From: CAYNKA01 sp964397655
Lineage (GTDB): Bacteria > Spirochaetota > Spirochaetia > DTKZ01
Direction of reading: 5' to 3'
NCBI GenBank assembly: GCA_964397655.1
Contig: CAYNKA010000008.1
Coordinates: 1-64,000 of the forward strand
DNA length: 64,000 nt
The first letter of the stretch is position 1. Each line of letters starts with the position of its first letter. The translations under genes were made by a program, and so were the position numbers. This document shows positions 8,757 through 17,353 of the stretch, piece by piece. The notes beneath the pieces are model-generated. The model was not told the origin of the DNA, made no database searches, and saw only the letters and a list, made by a program, of their open reading frames with translations.

Positions 8757-9875
8757 TCATTTCTGGAGTTCGGCTTTCAGCCTCTCGAAAACGGACTCGC
8801 TCGGCTCGACCGGGCCGAAGTCGAGTTTCTTGTAGGAACCCTCCTCCTTCACGGCCTCGTAGAGGGCGAGAATGTTCGCGTTCGAAGTATCTTCCTGATA
8901 ATGGTGAGCCCCTCCGAGGATGAAACCGCCGCCCTTCCCGCAGCCGTTCATCAGCCTCACGACCTCCTCACGCACGTCCCGGGGCGAGCCGTTGGGCATG
9001 AGGAGCTGGATATCCAGCCCGCCCATGAGGGTGAGCCGGTCGCCGTAACGCCGTTTCGTCAAAATCGGATCGATGGCCATGGGTTGGACAGGGTGGAGCA
9101 CGTCGAGGCCGATCTCTATGAAATCCTCGATGACCGCCTCGCAGTTCCCGCAGCTATGGTAGGCTATGACGATGTCCGGATTCGTCTCCTTGAATTCCTT
9201 GAAGAGCCGCGCGTAACGCGGCTTGAAATATTTTCGCCATACTTCGGGCGAAATCATCATCCCGAGCTGGGTCGCGACATCGTCGCCCATCCACACCATA
9301 TCCGTGCCCATGCGGATGAATTCCTTCAGCGCGGCACGCGGAAATTCTACGATCTTGTCCAGGAGGGCGTTCACGTAGTCCTCGTTGATGAGAAGGTCCA
9401 CCATGAACTGATCCAGGCCTCGAAGGAACCATGCGGTTTCGAAGAGGCTGCAGCGACAGGACCCCGCGATCCAGTACTCGTCGCCGTACCTGTCAAGCAT
9501 GGCCCGCATGGCCGTGTATTGGCTCTTCTCCGACGGATCGGGGATGTTCCATCGATTCAGCTTGTCCTCGTCCCCCGCGAGGGGGTTCCCGACGATCTCG
9601 GTGTAACTGCCGAACTGGTTCTTCACGTTCCGCCAGCCTATGCCCCAGGGGCATGTGTATTCCGGGGCGTCCGAGTAGTTGTTGCTCTTTTCCACGCCGA
9701 TCCCGACTTGGACCATGTCGTTGCCGAGGCTTATACCGATGTCCGCCTCGTCTATGCCCAGGTCCTTTCTCAGGCGGTTCGCCAGGCGCGGCGTGAAGGA
9801 GGAAAAGGTCGGAATCCTGTCCGGCTCCCGATGCCCTATCGCGAGTTTGATTCTTTCTTTGGAGCTTAATGCCAT
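8757..9875 (-). CDS. Uroporphyrinogen decarboxylase (URO-D) family protein, MtaA-like
   Basis: The 372-residue protein has the URO-D fold signature seen in corrinoid methyltransferases and in catabolic URO-D relatives: an N-terminal RIKLAIGHREPDRIP, MVWMGDDVATQLGMMISPEVWRKY, and YHSCGNCEAVIEDFIEIGLDVLHPVQP with the His and Cys typical of zinc-binding MtaA/MtbA. A GGLDIQLL motif and a GGFILGGAHH end follow. It sits 29 bases after the TRAP permease gene and so is likely cotranscribed with it. That context argues against haem synthesis and for processing of the imported compound, perhaps methyl transfer. The start at 9875 has GAGGTG upstream; the frame is open further, without support. The substrate is unknown. 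Confidence 0.75.
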   Translation of the reverse strand: MALSSKERIKLAIGHREPDRIPTFSSFTPRLANRLRKDLGIDEADIGISLGNDMVQVGIGVEKSNNYSDAPEYTCPWGIGWRNVKNQFGSYTEIVGNPLAGDEDKLNRWNIPDPSEKSQYTAMRAMLDRYGDEYWIAGSCRCSLFETAWFLRGLDQFMVDLLINEDYVNALLDKIVEFPRAALKEFIRMGTDMVWMGDDVATQLGMMISPEVWRKYFKPRYARLFKEFKETNPDIVIAYHSCGNCEAVIEDFIEIGLDVLHPVQPMAIDPILTKRRYGDRLTLMGGLDIQLLMPNGSPRDVREEVVRLMNGCGKGGGFILGGAHHYQEDTSNANILALYEAVKEEGSYKKLDFGPVEPSESVFERLKAELQK

Positions 9876-9904
9876 GTGCGACACCTCGTTGTTGGAATGT
9901 CCTA

Positions 9905-11197
9905 TCAGCCCAGGAGCAGACGCGGCAGGAACGTTACGACCGCGGGGAAGACCGTCATGAGTCCCAGGACCGCGATCAGCGGAATCAGGAACGGGAAGGT
10001 TCCCTTCACGACCTGCGCGAAGGAAAGGCCTGATATTTTCTGCATGATGAACAGCACGACGCCGAAGGGAGGCGTCAGCAGCCCGATCATGAGGTTGAGC
10101 ACCATGACGACGCCGAACTGGACCGGATCGATCCCGACCTTCATGACGATCGGCATGAGGATGGGTCCGATGACGAGGATGGCGGCGGTCGCCTCGAGGA
10201 AGCATCCGACGACGAAGAGAAACAGATTGATGACGACCAGCACGATCAGAGGATCCGAACTCACGCTTCCGATCAGCTCACCCAATTGGGCCGTCACCCC
10301 AGAACGGGCCAGGACCCATCCGTAGAACGCGGAGGCGCAGATGATGAAACCTATGGAAGCCGTCTCCTTGCCGGTCTCGATGAAGACCTTGACCAGTTCC
10401 CGGATCCCCGCCTCCCGGTAAACGAAGAAGCTCAGGATGAACGCGTAGGAGAAGGCGATCACGGCGGCCTCTGAGGGAGTGAAGAAACCTCCCCAGATGC
10501 CGCACAGGAGCAGGACCGGCGTCATGATCGGGAGGAAGACCTGTTTGCAGCCGACCATGAATTCCTTGAAGGAGGGCTTGGGAAAGCGGTAATAGTTCCG
10601 CTTCTTGGCTATCGCGGTCACCATGAGCATGAGGGCCGCGGTCATGAAAACGCCCGGCACGACACCTCCCAGGAAGAGGCTCCCGACCGAGGCTCCGGAT
10701 ACGAGGGAATACATGACGAGCGGGACGCTCGGAGGAAAGATCGGTCCTATCGTAGAGGAAGCCCCGGTGATCCCTACGCTGAATTCCATGTCGTAACCCT
10801 CGTCGGTCATCGCCTTCAACTCGATCTGCCCCAGTCCCGCCGCATCGGAAACGGCTGTCCCCGACATTCCGGCGAAGATCAGACTGGCGACGACGTTGGC
10901 GTGCCCGAGGCCTCCCGGGAAGGAACCTACGACGGTGTTCGCGAATCTGAAGATCCTCGTCGTGATTCCGGCGGAATTCATGAGTTTCGCAGCGAGGATG
11001 AAGAAGGGTATCGAAAGCAGGAGAAAATTGCTGAGACTGAATACCATCTTCTGTGAAACAGCCTCGGTGGTGAGCCAGAAGGTTTCGGGTCCGACGTTCG
11101 TCAGGTACCCGATGGCTCCGACGAGGCAGAGAGCGTAGCTTATGGGAATGCCCAGAGCCATGAAGGCAACGAGGCCTAAAGTCATGAACAGTATCAT
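9905..11197 (-). CDS. TRAP transporter large permease (DctM family)
   Basis: The 430-residue, very hydrophobic protein has about 12 membrane spans and the DctM hallmarks GMSGTAVSDAAGLG, a repeated SSTIGPIFPPSVP hairpin region, and a C-terminal LMIGLLTPPFGVVLF. It forms the ion-coupled transport channel of a tripartite ATP-independent importer. Its start overlaps the stop of the small permease by the ATGA at 11194-11197, showing translational coupling. With the binding protein and small subunit upstream it makes a complete TRAP system of unknown substrate. Confidence 0.93.
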   Translation of the reverse strand: MILFMTLGLVAFMALGIPISYALCLVGAIGYLTNVGPETFWLTTEAVSQKMVFSLSNFLLLSIPFFILAAKLMNSAGITTRIFRFANTVVGSFPGGLGHANVVASLIFAGMSGTAVSDAAGLGQIELKAMTDEGYDMEFSVGITGASSTIGPIFPPSVPLVMYSLVSGASVGSLFLGGVVPGVFMTAALMLMVTAIAKKRNYYRFPKPSFKEFMVGCKQVFLPIMTPVLLLCGIWGGFFTPSEAAVIAFSYAFILSFFVYREAGIRELVKVFIETGKETASIGFIICASAFYGWVLARSGVTAQLGELIGSVSSDPLIVLVVINLFLFVVGCFLEATAAILVIGPILMPIVMKVGIDPVQFGVVMVLNLMIGLLTPPFGVVLFIMQKISGLSFAQVVKGTFPFLIPLIAVLGLMTVFPAVVTFLPRLLLG

Positions 11198-11649
11198 TTG
11201 TCCTTCACTCCCCGGATTTCATCCACGATGTTCAGTATTTGATAATACATGGTGATGAGCGTGGCTGCGAGAATAACGAGGTACACGTACCCCCATTTGA
11301 ACCATTCTATCGTCGGGATTTCCACCTGCCAGTTGGAAACGACGCTCCGACCGGCTCCCACTGCGAGCACGATCGAAAATGCCAAGATGAGGAATCCTCC
11401 CGCGATATTGAGAATTTTCCTCATCGGCTTCGGCAGCAGTTCGACGATCGTGTCCACTTTCAGGTGGGAGCCCTCGCGCATGATCGAGGCTATGCCGAGA
11501 AAAACGACGAAGACGAAAAGGATGATGCCGGTCTCGACTGACCAGGAGGTCGGGACCTTGATGACGAGCCTGGCCAGGATCTGAACGATGATGGTCAAGG
11601 ACATGAGGAGCACCAGGACGCCGTTCAGGTAATCGATATACTTCCGCAT
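11194..11649 (-). CDS. TRAP transporter small permease (DctQ family)
   Basis: The 151-residue membrane protein has four predicted spans. DctQ proteins are variable, and this call rests on size, topology, the motif WSVETGIILFVFVVFLGIASIMREGSH-like region near residues 35-60, and position between the binding protein and the large permease. It partners the DctM subunit in the inner membrane. It starts 54 bases after the binding-protein stop, past an imperfect hairpin. Confidence 0.88.
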   Translation of the reverse strand: MRKYIDYLNGVLVLLMSLTIIVQILARLVIKVPTSWSVETGIILFVFVVFLGIASIMREGSHLKVDTIVELLPKPMRKILNIAGGFLILAFSIVLAVGAGRSVVSNWQVEIPTIEWFKWGYVYLVILAATLITMYYQILNIVDEIRGVKDK

Positions 11650-11659
11650 ATTCTCCCTC

Positions 11660-11695
11660 TATGAAAAAATCGGCCCCGGAAGGCCGGAGCCGAAA
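11660..11695 (-). other. Intercistronic hairpin between TRAP binding-protein and small-permease genes
   Basis: An 8-bp interrupted stem (CGGC, one mismatch, CCGG around AAGG) lies in the 54-base gap. Its placement matches the hairpins after the other binding-protein genes in this window, and it may raise the amount of binding-protein mRNA relative to the permease. Confidence 0.4.
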
Positions 11696-11703
11696 GGAAG
11701 CGG

Positions 11704-12702
11704 TCATTTGAGAGCCTGGATTTTCTCCATGAGCCCTGGTTTCCACTTCTTGCTGAACTCCGCGTGTACCGGCGCGGCCGCCTTGGCGAAGGCATCCCGA
11801 TCGACGTCGGAAACGAGAATCATTCCTTTTTCCTTCACGAGCTTGTCCACGTAGAACGCGTCCGGATCCGGCACGAGCTTGTTCGCGTAATCGGTCGCTT
11901 CCTTCCACGCGCCGAGGATGAGCGCCTGATCGTCCTTGTCGAGCCGGTCGAGCCACTTCTTCGAGACCGCATATCGGTTGGAGGCGTAGAGATGCCGGGT
12001 CGGAATCAGGTATTTCTGGGCTTCGTAGTACTTGTAGTTGTAGATGGTCTCCGGCGGATTCTCCTGGGCGTCCACCACCCCGGTCTTGAGAGCCATGTAG
12101 AGTTCGGGGAAAGCGACGATCGTGGGCAGGGCACCCATGCTTTCGAAGTATCTGATTCGGAACTTGTGGTCGGGCAGGCGGATCTTCTTTCCCTTCAAGT
12201 CGTTCGGATGCTTTATGGGGATGTTGGCGGTGATGTATCGCGAGCCGCGGGGAACGGTTCCGACCGTGAGGATGCCTTTTCGGTTCGCCACGTCCTCCGA
12301 GATCTCCTTGCCGATCGTATCCCAGAATTTCTTCAGGTGATCGAGATCCCTTATGATGAACATCTCCTCGAAGACTTCGTATTCCTGGGCATAGAGGAAG
12401 ATGTCCATGCCGCCGTGAGCGCCCATCTCGATGGTGCCGGCTGAGAGTCCTTCGACGACTTCGCGTTCCCCTCCGAGACTGCCGGCGGCATGGATGGTGA
12501 TCTTGATCCTCCCTCCGGAGTTCTTCTCGACGATTTCCTTGAATTTCACCATACCCTCGTGGATGTTGCCTTCGGCGGCGTAGACGGAGGCTACGTTCGC
12601 ATTGATCGCTTTTTTCGCGGAGGCGCTCTCTCCCTTGCCGCCCGCGACCGCGAGTATGCCCGAGAGACATACGAAGAGCGTCACGATGATTACCTTTTTC
12701 AT
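11704..12702 (-). CDS. TRAP transporter substrate-binding protein (DctP family)
   Basis: The 332-residue protein has a signal peptide (MKKVIIVTLFVCLSGILAVAG) and the DctP fold: EGLSAGTIEMGAHGG, an arginine-containing region IPIKHPNDLKGKKIRLPDHK, and FPELYMALKTGVVDAQENPP, which carries the conserved carboxylate-ligand site. It captures the solute in the periplasm, usually an organic or sugar acid, and delivers it to the DctQM pair. ATG at 12702 is chosen because GGAGG lies 6 bases upstream; the frame is open to 12759. A promoter with possible operator repeats lies just upstream, next to a GntR gene. Confidence 0.93.
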   Translation of the reverse strand: MKKVIIVTLFVCLSGILAVAGGKGESASAKKAINANVASVYAAEGNIHEGMVKFKEIVEKNSGGRIKITIHAAGSLGGEREVVEGLSAGTIEMGAHGGMDIFLYAQEYEVFEEMFIIRDLDHLKKFWDTIGKEISEDVANRKGILTVGTVPRGSRYITANIPIKHPNDLKGKKIRLPDHKFRIRYFESMGALPTIVAFPELYMALKTGVVDAQENPPETIYNYKYYEAQKYLIPTRHLYASNRYAVSKKWLDRLDKDDQALILGAWKEATDYANKLVPDPDAFYVDKLVKEKGMILVSDVDRDAFAKAAAPVHAEFSKKWKPGLMEKIQALK

Positions 12703-12717
12703 AGGTCCTCCAGTAAA

Positions 12718-12759
12718 ATTGTATGTTGTACATTGTATACTATTTATGAGAGATGTCAA
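12718..12759 (-). promoter_or_regulatory. Promoter and possible GntR operator of the first TRAP operon
   Basis: Leftward, TTGACA (12759-12754), 16 bp, TACAAT (12737-12732). A 7-bp direct repeat, ATTGTAT on the plus strand at 12718-12724 and 12732-12738, spans the -10 box and the start region. The adjacent GntR/FCD gene makes it a candidate operator; the assignment is inference. Confidence 0.5.
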
Positions 12760-12800
12760 GTTTTTTCAAAAAATAGCAAGGAATTACCCCCCCCCTCGCT

Positions 12801-13454
12801 TCAGGGCAACGGTTCGAGATCGTGCATGACGTGATCTTCGAGCAGTTCGTGAATCGTTTCGAGGTTCTTTTCTGCCAGCAGCTCGACCATCCGCTCGTGC
12901 TGGTCCGTGTAGACGGCGTGACCGAGCGTCGGTATGCGATGCCGAAGACGAAGCAATTGGACTTTGGCGTCAAGCCGCTCGACGATTTCGTAAAGGTGGT
13001 CGTTTCCGGTCCTCCGCGCCACTTCGAGGTGAAAGAGGCTGTCGGCCTCGAAGGCCTCCGCCTGGTTCCCGTCCCGGAGAAGCCGAGAGCACCTTGCGGC
13101 TATCTCCCTCAACTCGGTCAGGTCCTCGGAGGTCACGACCTCGCTCAGGAGACTGAAGGCTGTCTTCTCCAAGACATTGCGTACTACGCAGATTTCGCGG
13201 ATTTCCTTCGGTGCGAGTTCCACGACGACGGCGTAGCTCCGGGGTTTTATGTAGATGAGTCCGTACCGCTCCAAACGCCGGAGGGCCTCCCGGACCGGGG
13301 TTCTGCTCACCTTGAACCTGGCCGCGACCTTCTGTTCCGGGACCTTCTCGCCGCCCTTGAGATACCCGGACAGGATCAGCTGCTTGATGTGGCGATAAAC
13401 CCGGTCGGTGATGCTTTCCCGGTCGATCGAAAACGGCTTGAGCGAGTCGATCAT
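12801..13454 (-). CDS. GntR-family transcriptional regulator (FadR/FCD subfamily)
   Basis: The 217-residue regulator has an N-terminal winged helix (RVYRHIKQLILSGYLKGGEK, then KVSRTPVREALRRLERYGLI) and a C-terminal all-helical FCD ligand domain (about 85-210). That domain keeps the metal/ligand residues, with a D in DSLFHLEVARRTGNDHL and a His in YTDQHERMVELL. Such proteins usually repress a catabolic operon until an organic acid binds. It lies directly upstream of the TRAP operon promoter on the same strand, so it most likely controls that operon. Confidence 0.9.
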   Translation of the reverse strand: MIDSLKPFSIDRESITDRVYRHIKQLILSGYLKGGEKVPEQKVAARFKVSRTPVREALRRLERYGLIYIKPRSYAVVVELAPKEIREICVVRNVLEKTAFSLLSEVVTSEDLTELREIAARCSRLLRDGNQAEAFEADSLFHLEVARRTGNDHLYEIVERLDAKVQLLRLRHRIPTLGHAVYTDQHERMVELLAEKNLETIHELLEDHVMHDLEPLP

Positions 13455-13473
13455 GATCCCTGGCCCTCGTCCT

Positions 13474-13992
13474 TCATTGCCGACCGAGCCTTCCTCCGTA
13501 CAGCAGATCGAAGATTGCGAGGGAGCCGGGTGTCCTGAAATACCGCTCCCGGATGTTCTTCACGCCATCTGGCGAATCGTCCACGTTCTTTTCCATGATG
13601 TTGACGAGGCAGTCCGCCTCGAAGAGGATGCGAAAACCCAAGGCGTCGGCCTTGCCGTAGGTATGATGAGCGCCGACGGCGGCGACGATCCATTCGAGTT
13701 CTCCGGGCGGGAGGTCGTATTCCGAAAGGATTTCCGCCGCGATCCTCGCGCCTTCCTTCTCCTGGAATTCCGGAGCGCCGCTTCCGTGGATCCGTATGGC
13801 TTCCGGTATGCCGATGTCGTGGAGGACCGCGGCGGCCTCGAGCCGCTTCACCGCCGGCCCGGCGAGGGTCTCGAGTTCGGCAACGGTCTTCGTGTAGGAG
13901 TGGACTTTCTGAGCGTGGGAAATCCGTTTGTGGTCAGCTTTGAAGTAGGCGATCATGTCGAGCATAACGCGCGGGATTTCGTACGGTTTCAT
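13474..13992 (-). CDS. HD-domain metal-dependent phosphohydrolase
   Basis: The 172-residue protein carries an HD signature: SHAQKVHSYT for the first His, AAAVLHDIGIPEAIRIHG for the HD pair, and VGAHHTYG for later metal ligands. Small stand-alone HD proteins hydrolyse phosphate esters or nucleotides; the substrate is not evident. It lies 19 bases upstream of the GntR gene on the same strand and may be cotranscribed with it. A role in the TRAP pathway is possible but unproven. Confidence 0.8.
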   Translation of the reverse strand: MKPYEIPRVMLDMIAYFKADHKRISHAQKVHSYTKTVAELETLAGPAVKRLEAAAVLHDIGIPEAIRIHGSGAPEFQEKEGARIAAEILSEYDLPPGELEWIVAAVGAHHTYGKADALGFRILFEADCLVNIMEKNVDDSPDGVKNIRERYFRTPGSLAIFDLLYGGRLGRQ

Positions 13993-14048
13993 CCCCGAAT
14001 CCTACCATGAACTCCGTCGAACGACAAGCTCGGCCGTCGGGGGACGGT

Positions 14049-14741
14049 CTAGAGGAGGAGGTCGACCGCGAGCGGCGTGAGAACGGCGGTCATGATTCCG
14101 TTCAGGCAGAGACCGAGGCTCGAAAAGGCCCCCGCGTCGGAGCCTTCCTCGAAGGCGCGCGCCGTGCCGACGCCGTGGGCCGCGAAGCCCATGGCGAGCC
14201 CGAAGGCGGAGGCGTCCGCGACCCCGACGAGGCGGAGAACGACAGGACCGACGACCGCCCCGAGGATCCCCGTCGAGACGACGACGGCGGCGGAAAACGA
14301 AGGAAGACCGCCGAGTTCCTCCGCGATCACCATGGCGATCGGGGTTGTTACCGATTTCGGGGCGAGTGAAATCGCCGCCTCCGCGGGCAGATCCCAGAGA
14401 AGGGCGGGTATCAGCGCGGAAAGAAGGCCGACGACGCTTCCGAACAGGGTCGTCGCGAGCGCCGGCACTGCCTCGCGCCTCACCTTCCCGAACTCCTTGT
14501 ACAGGGGGACGCCGAGCGCGACCACCGCAGGCCCGAGGAAGACCATGATGTAGCCGCCCCCGACCCGGTATTCCTCGTAGGGGACGCCGAAGATCTCGAG
14601 AAGGGCGATGAGGGCGGCGACCGAGGTGAGCACCGGGTGGAAGAGGAAAAACCTTGTCTTTGCATGGAGGGCCTGGGCGGCGGCGTAGGCCGCGGCGGTG
14701 AGGGCGACGCAGCCCTCCGGCGAAAAGAGGATGTCCCTCAA
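14049..14741 (-). CDS. lrgB: LrgB-family membrane protein
   Basis: The 230-residue membrane protein has the LrgB signature: YIMVFLGPAVVALGVPLY, then the conserved LAPKSVTTPIAM and FAAHGVGTARAFEEG. Length fits the family (about 230) if translation begins at the TTG at 14741-14739, which has GGAGG six bases upstream and overlaps the lrgA stop (TTGA). The ATG-initiated frame to 14840 would overlap lrgA by 100 bases and lacks a ribosome-binding site. LrgAB pairs modulate murein hydrolase activity or transport pyruvate/glycolate-like acids. Confidence 0.88.
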   Translation of the reverse strand: MRDILFSPEGCVALTAAAYAAAQALHAKTRFFLFHPVLTSVAALIALLEIFGVPYEEYRVGGGYIMVFLGPAVVALGVPLYKEFGKVRREAVPALATTLFGSVVGLLSALIPALLWDLPAEAAISLAPKSVTTPIAMVIAEELGGLPSFSAAVVVSTGILGAVVGPVVLRLVGVADASAFGLAMGFAAHGVGTARAFEEGSDAGAFSSLGLCLNGIMTAVLTPLAVDLLL

Positions 14742-15091
14742 CGTCTCCTCCTTCCCCGCGAGACCGTCTTGTGGAAGAGGCCGATGAGTGCGATGGCCGC
14801 AGCGGTTCCCAGGGTGACGGAGACGAGGATCGCGGGCCAATGCCTCACGAGGAGATCGAAGTGGGCCATGAGACCGACTCCGGCCGGGACGAAGAAGAAG
14901 GATAGATGCCTGGCGAGGAAATCCGCGGCGGCTTCGATCCGCGCGAGCTTCACGAGGCCGAGCCCGAGCGCGGAGGCGAGCAGCATCATGCCGATCACGC
15001 TCCCGGGGATCGGGAGAGGAAGGAGGCGGGAAACGACCTCGCCCGCGACCAGGAATCCGAGGATGACGGCCATGCCGCGGACGTGGCTCAT
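14738..15091 (-). CDS. lrgA: LrgA/CidA-family membrane protein
   Basis: The 117-residue protein has four predicted spans and the family motifs PLPIPGSVIGMMLL and SFFFVPAGVGLM. It partners LrgB. Its ATG at 15091 overlaps the stop of the upstream DUF218 gene (ATGA, 15088-15091), and its stop overlaps the TTG start of lrgB, so the three genes are translationally coupled. Confidence 0.9.
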   Translation of the reverse strand: MSHVRGMAVILGFLVAGEVVSRLLPLPIPGSVIGMMLLASALGLGLVKLARIEAAADFLARHLSFFFVPAGVGLMAHFDLLVRHWPAILVSVTLGTAAAIALIGLFHKTVSRGRRRR

Positions 15092-15846
15092 CGGTGGATC
15101 GCCTTGTAGGAGAGGATGCCGAGGTACTCGTGCAGGGCGAGATACGATTCCTTCAGTGCGTGCATCGAGGGCAGGAAATCCGCTGCCACGAGGCGCGCGC
15201 CGCGGTCCGCGTGATAATCGGCGGGCGCGGGGAAGACGGCGATCCCGTTCTTCTCGAAACACCATACGCTCCTCGGCATGTGATAGGCGCTCGTGACGAG
15301 GATGACACGTTTCGCACCGTAGGTTTTCCCGACGAAGCGCGCGTTCTCCCACGTGTTCCGGCTCTCCCCCTCCTTGAGCACCCGGCTCCTTTCCATGCCG
15401 AGATCGGCGAGGAAGCGCGCCGCGGTTTCGGCCTCCGGCTCCTGGCCCCGGTCGAAGACCCTTCCGCCCGAGAAGACGAGCGGAAGGCCGAAGCGGGAGG
15501 CGAGGAGGAAACCGTGAACGACACGTTTCATCGTCTCCCCGCCGAGGGAGTCCTTCCCTCCCTCCTCGGGGGAGCCCGCGACGGTCCCGCCCCCGAGCAC
15601 GACCACGAAGTCCGTGTCGCCGGGCGCGGTGAAGGACGCGGGCGGGGCTGGATGGCGGTTTTCCAGAGGAAGGAGAAGCAGGTCCTTGACCGGGCCGAGG
15701 GAGAGGGCGTACGCGAGGACGGCGAGGCCCGCGAGCAGGCTCTTCGCCGCTCTCCTCCGCCGGAAGACCAGGCAGAGAACGATCCCCAGGACGAAGAGCC
15801 CCGGGGGAAGGACGAGTGCCGTCACGATCTTGGACAGGAGGATCAT
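15088..15846 (-). CDS. DUF218 / ElyC-YdcF-like envelope protein
   Basis: The 252-residue protein has two N-terminal membrane spans (about 8-28 and 33-52) and a DUF218 domain: DFVVVLGGGTVAG, LPLVFSGGRVFD, EGESRNTWENARF and LVTSAYHMPRS. Relatives such as ElyC/SanA act in envelope and peptidoglycan-precursor homeostasis, although the biochemical reaction is not well defined. Coupling to lrgA and lrgB supports a cell-wall role. Confidence 0.85.
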   Translation of the reverse strand: MILLSKIVTALVLPPGLFVLGIVLCLVFRRRRAAKSLLAGLAVLAYALSLGPVKDLLLLPLENRHPAPPASFTAPGDTDFVVVLGGGTVAGSPEEGGKDSLGGETMKRVVHGFLLASRFGLPLVFSGGRVFDRGQEPEAETAARFLADLGMERSRVLKEGESRNTWENARFVGKTYGAKRVILVTSAYHMPRSVWCFEKNGIAVFPAPADYHADRGARLVAADFLPSMHALKESYLALHEYLGILSYKAIHR

Positions 15847-15865
15847 GGCGAGGGAGCGTATCGGA

Positions 15866-16504
15866 TCAGTAACCGAGCGAGGTCCCGATCAGCACCACGG
15901 TGATGTCCGTGAAGCTCGGCCTCCGCTTCAGGATCGAGTAAACCCGGCAGATTCGCGTCTTCGCGTCGCAGTCCGCGCAGGTGCCCGTGACCGTGCAGGG
16001 ATTCGAGGTGCCGAGCCGCCGGTTGTTCATGGGGGCGGCGTAGTAGCGGACCCGGTCGTGCGCCTCGTCCAGATCCCTGCGGATCTTGTTCGTACCCACG
16101 ACGGCTATGACCTTCTTCGGTCCGAAGGTCATGGCGCTCACGCGGTTGCCCGCCCCGTCGATGTTGAAGATGCATCCGTCCATGGTCACTGCGTTAACGC
16201 TCGTGAGGAAGAGATCGGAGACGATCTGCTTCCTCCTGATGTCGAGCTTCTGTTCCGGCGTGAGCCCGGGCTCGTTGTGGTTGAGCACTACGGCGCCCAT
16301 CGCCTTCGCCTTTTCCGGGAGCCCGAGCTCGGCCGTGGTCGCGGAGCCGCCGAAGCCGACGGTCTGCCCCGCCTTCACGAAGCCGAGGATGTACTCGACG
16401 GCCTTCTCCCTTTCCGGGAAATAGACCGCGTCGAAATCGTGCTTCTTGAGGGCCTCGACCGTCTTGTTCGCGACGGTGTCGTGATGCCACTGCATTACTT
16501 CCAT
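15866..16504 (-). CDS. LUD-domain protein (LutC/YkgG-like)
   Basis: The 212-residue protein matches the LUD (formerly DUF162) fold: TVGFGGSATTAELGLPEKAK, FLTSVNAVTMDGCIFNIDGAGNR-type core (residues about 100-122) and KKVIAVVGTNKI. The C-terminal CTVTGTCADCDAKTRICR supplies four cysteines, as is common in the anaerobe subgroup. LUD proteins take part in lactate utilisation in LutABC, but single LUD genes like this are uncharacterised. It has GGAGG upstream and is 43 bases from a 4Fe-4S protein gene on the same strand. Confidence 0.85.
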   Translation of the reverse strand: MEVMQWHHDTVANKTVEALKKHDFDAVYFPEREKAVEYILGFVKAGQTVGFGGSATTAELGLPEKAKAMGAVVLNHNEPGLTPEQKLDIRRKQIVSDLFLTSVNAVTMDGCIFNIDGAGNRVSAMTFGPKKVIAVVGTNKIRRDLDEAHDRVRYYAAPMNNRRLGTSNPCTVTGTCADCDAKTRICRVYSILKRRPSFTDITVVLIGTSLGY

Positions 16505-16547
16505 CTTCGTTCCTCCGAATCTTGATCTTTTCCCGTGGGCCGAAGGC

Positions 16548-17312
16548 TCAGGGTATAGCGCGAGAGCAGGAAACCCGGGTCTGGCACTTTCCGCAGCCGT
16601 ACCTGGGAGCGAAGCGGGGCTTGACCACCGAATCCAGGTAGTTCGCGCAGAGCACCACGTCCTTCCCCGCGGAGGTGATCGCCCCCGACGGGCAGCGTTT
16701 TATGCAGTCGCCGCACAGATTGCAGTATTCGTCCGTCGACGCGTAACGCCGCGGGGTGGGCTCGAATTCCAGATCCGTGATCACGCTGCCGAAGCGGCCG
16801 GCGCAGCCCTTCTCCGTGATGAGGCTCCTCGACAGGCCGAAGGTGCCGAGACCGGCCGCGTACGCCGCATGCCGCTCCGACCAGGTGCTCCGCCTGTCCA
16901 GGACCTCGTACCGGGGGTCGAAGGACGGAACTACGCACTTCCCTCCGGCCCGCCGGATGTAGTCCGCCGTGAAACGCCGAACCTCGTCGTTCATCGCCTC
17001 ACCCTCGATCCTGCCGTACACCCATTCCTCTGAAGGGAAGCCCTCGGCCCCGTTCGATTCGACGACTCTGACGGAAAACGGCAGGAAATACGAGACGACC
17101 GAGCGCGCGCCGGGAAGCCATTCCCCGGGGCCGAGATGACGGGGCCCTATCACTGCCGGGTCCTTGAAACGGAGAAAGACGTCGTCCACAGCCGAGGCAA
17201 CTCCCAGAACGGGAGGGAGAAAAATGAGGCAATCGTCGAAATTCTTCAGCCGGTTCGCGGGGCTGTGGAGGAGAAGGTCGCGCAGTTCGTTTTCCAAGTG
17301 TATCGTCTTCAT
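16548..17312 (-). CDS. 4Fe-4S protein related to epoxyqueuosine reductase
   Basis: The 254-residue protein has a QueG-like N-terminal flavin/cobalamin-fold region (PGARSVVSYFLPF, SERHAAYAAGLGTFGLSRSLIT) and a ferredoxin cluster CNLCGDCIKRCPSGAI. A second set of cysteines near the C-terminus is CGKCQTRVSC. It is shorter than true QueG (about 310-380), so tRNA modification is not assured. The frame is open far upstream, but ATG at 17312 gives the natural N-terminus, with GGGAG upstream. It likely shares a transcript with the LUD gene. Confidence 0.75.
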   Translation of the reverse strand: MKTIHLENELRDLLLHSPANRLKNFDDCLIFLPPVLGVASAVDDVFLRFKDPAVIGPRHLGPGEWLPGARSVVSYFLPFSVRVVESNGAEGFPSEEWVYGRIEGEAMNDEVRRFTADYIRRAGGKCVVPSFDPRYEVLDRRSTWSERHAAYAAGLGTFGLSRSLITEKGCAGRFGSVITDLEFEPTPRRYASTDEYCNLCGDCIKRCPSGAITSAGKDVVLCANYLDSVVKPRFAPRYGCGKCQTRVSCSRAIP

Positions 17313-17353
17313 GGATGCTCCCCGCCCCATTGTATACGAAGGCCGATGAGGAT

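Noticed and set aside
14742..14840. ATG-initiated longer version of lrgB
   Set aside because: It would overlap lrgA by 100 bases, has no ribosome-binding site and adds a non-family N-terminus. TTG at 14741 with GGAGG fits length and coupling.
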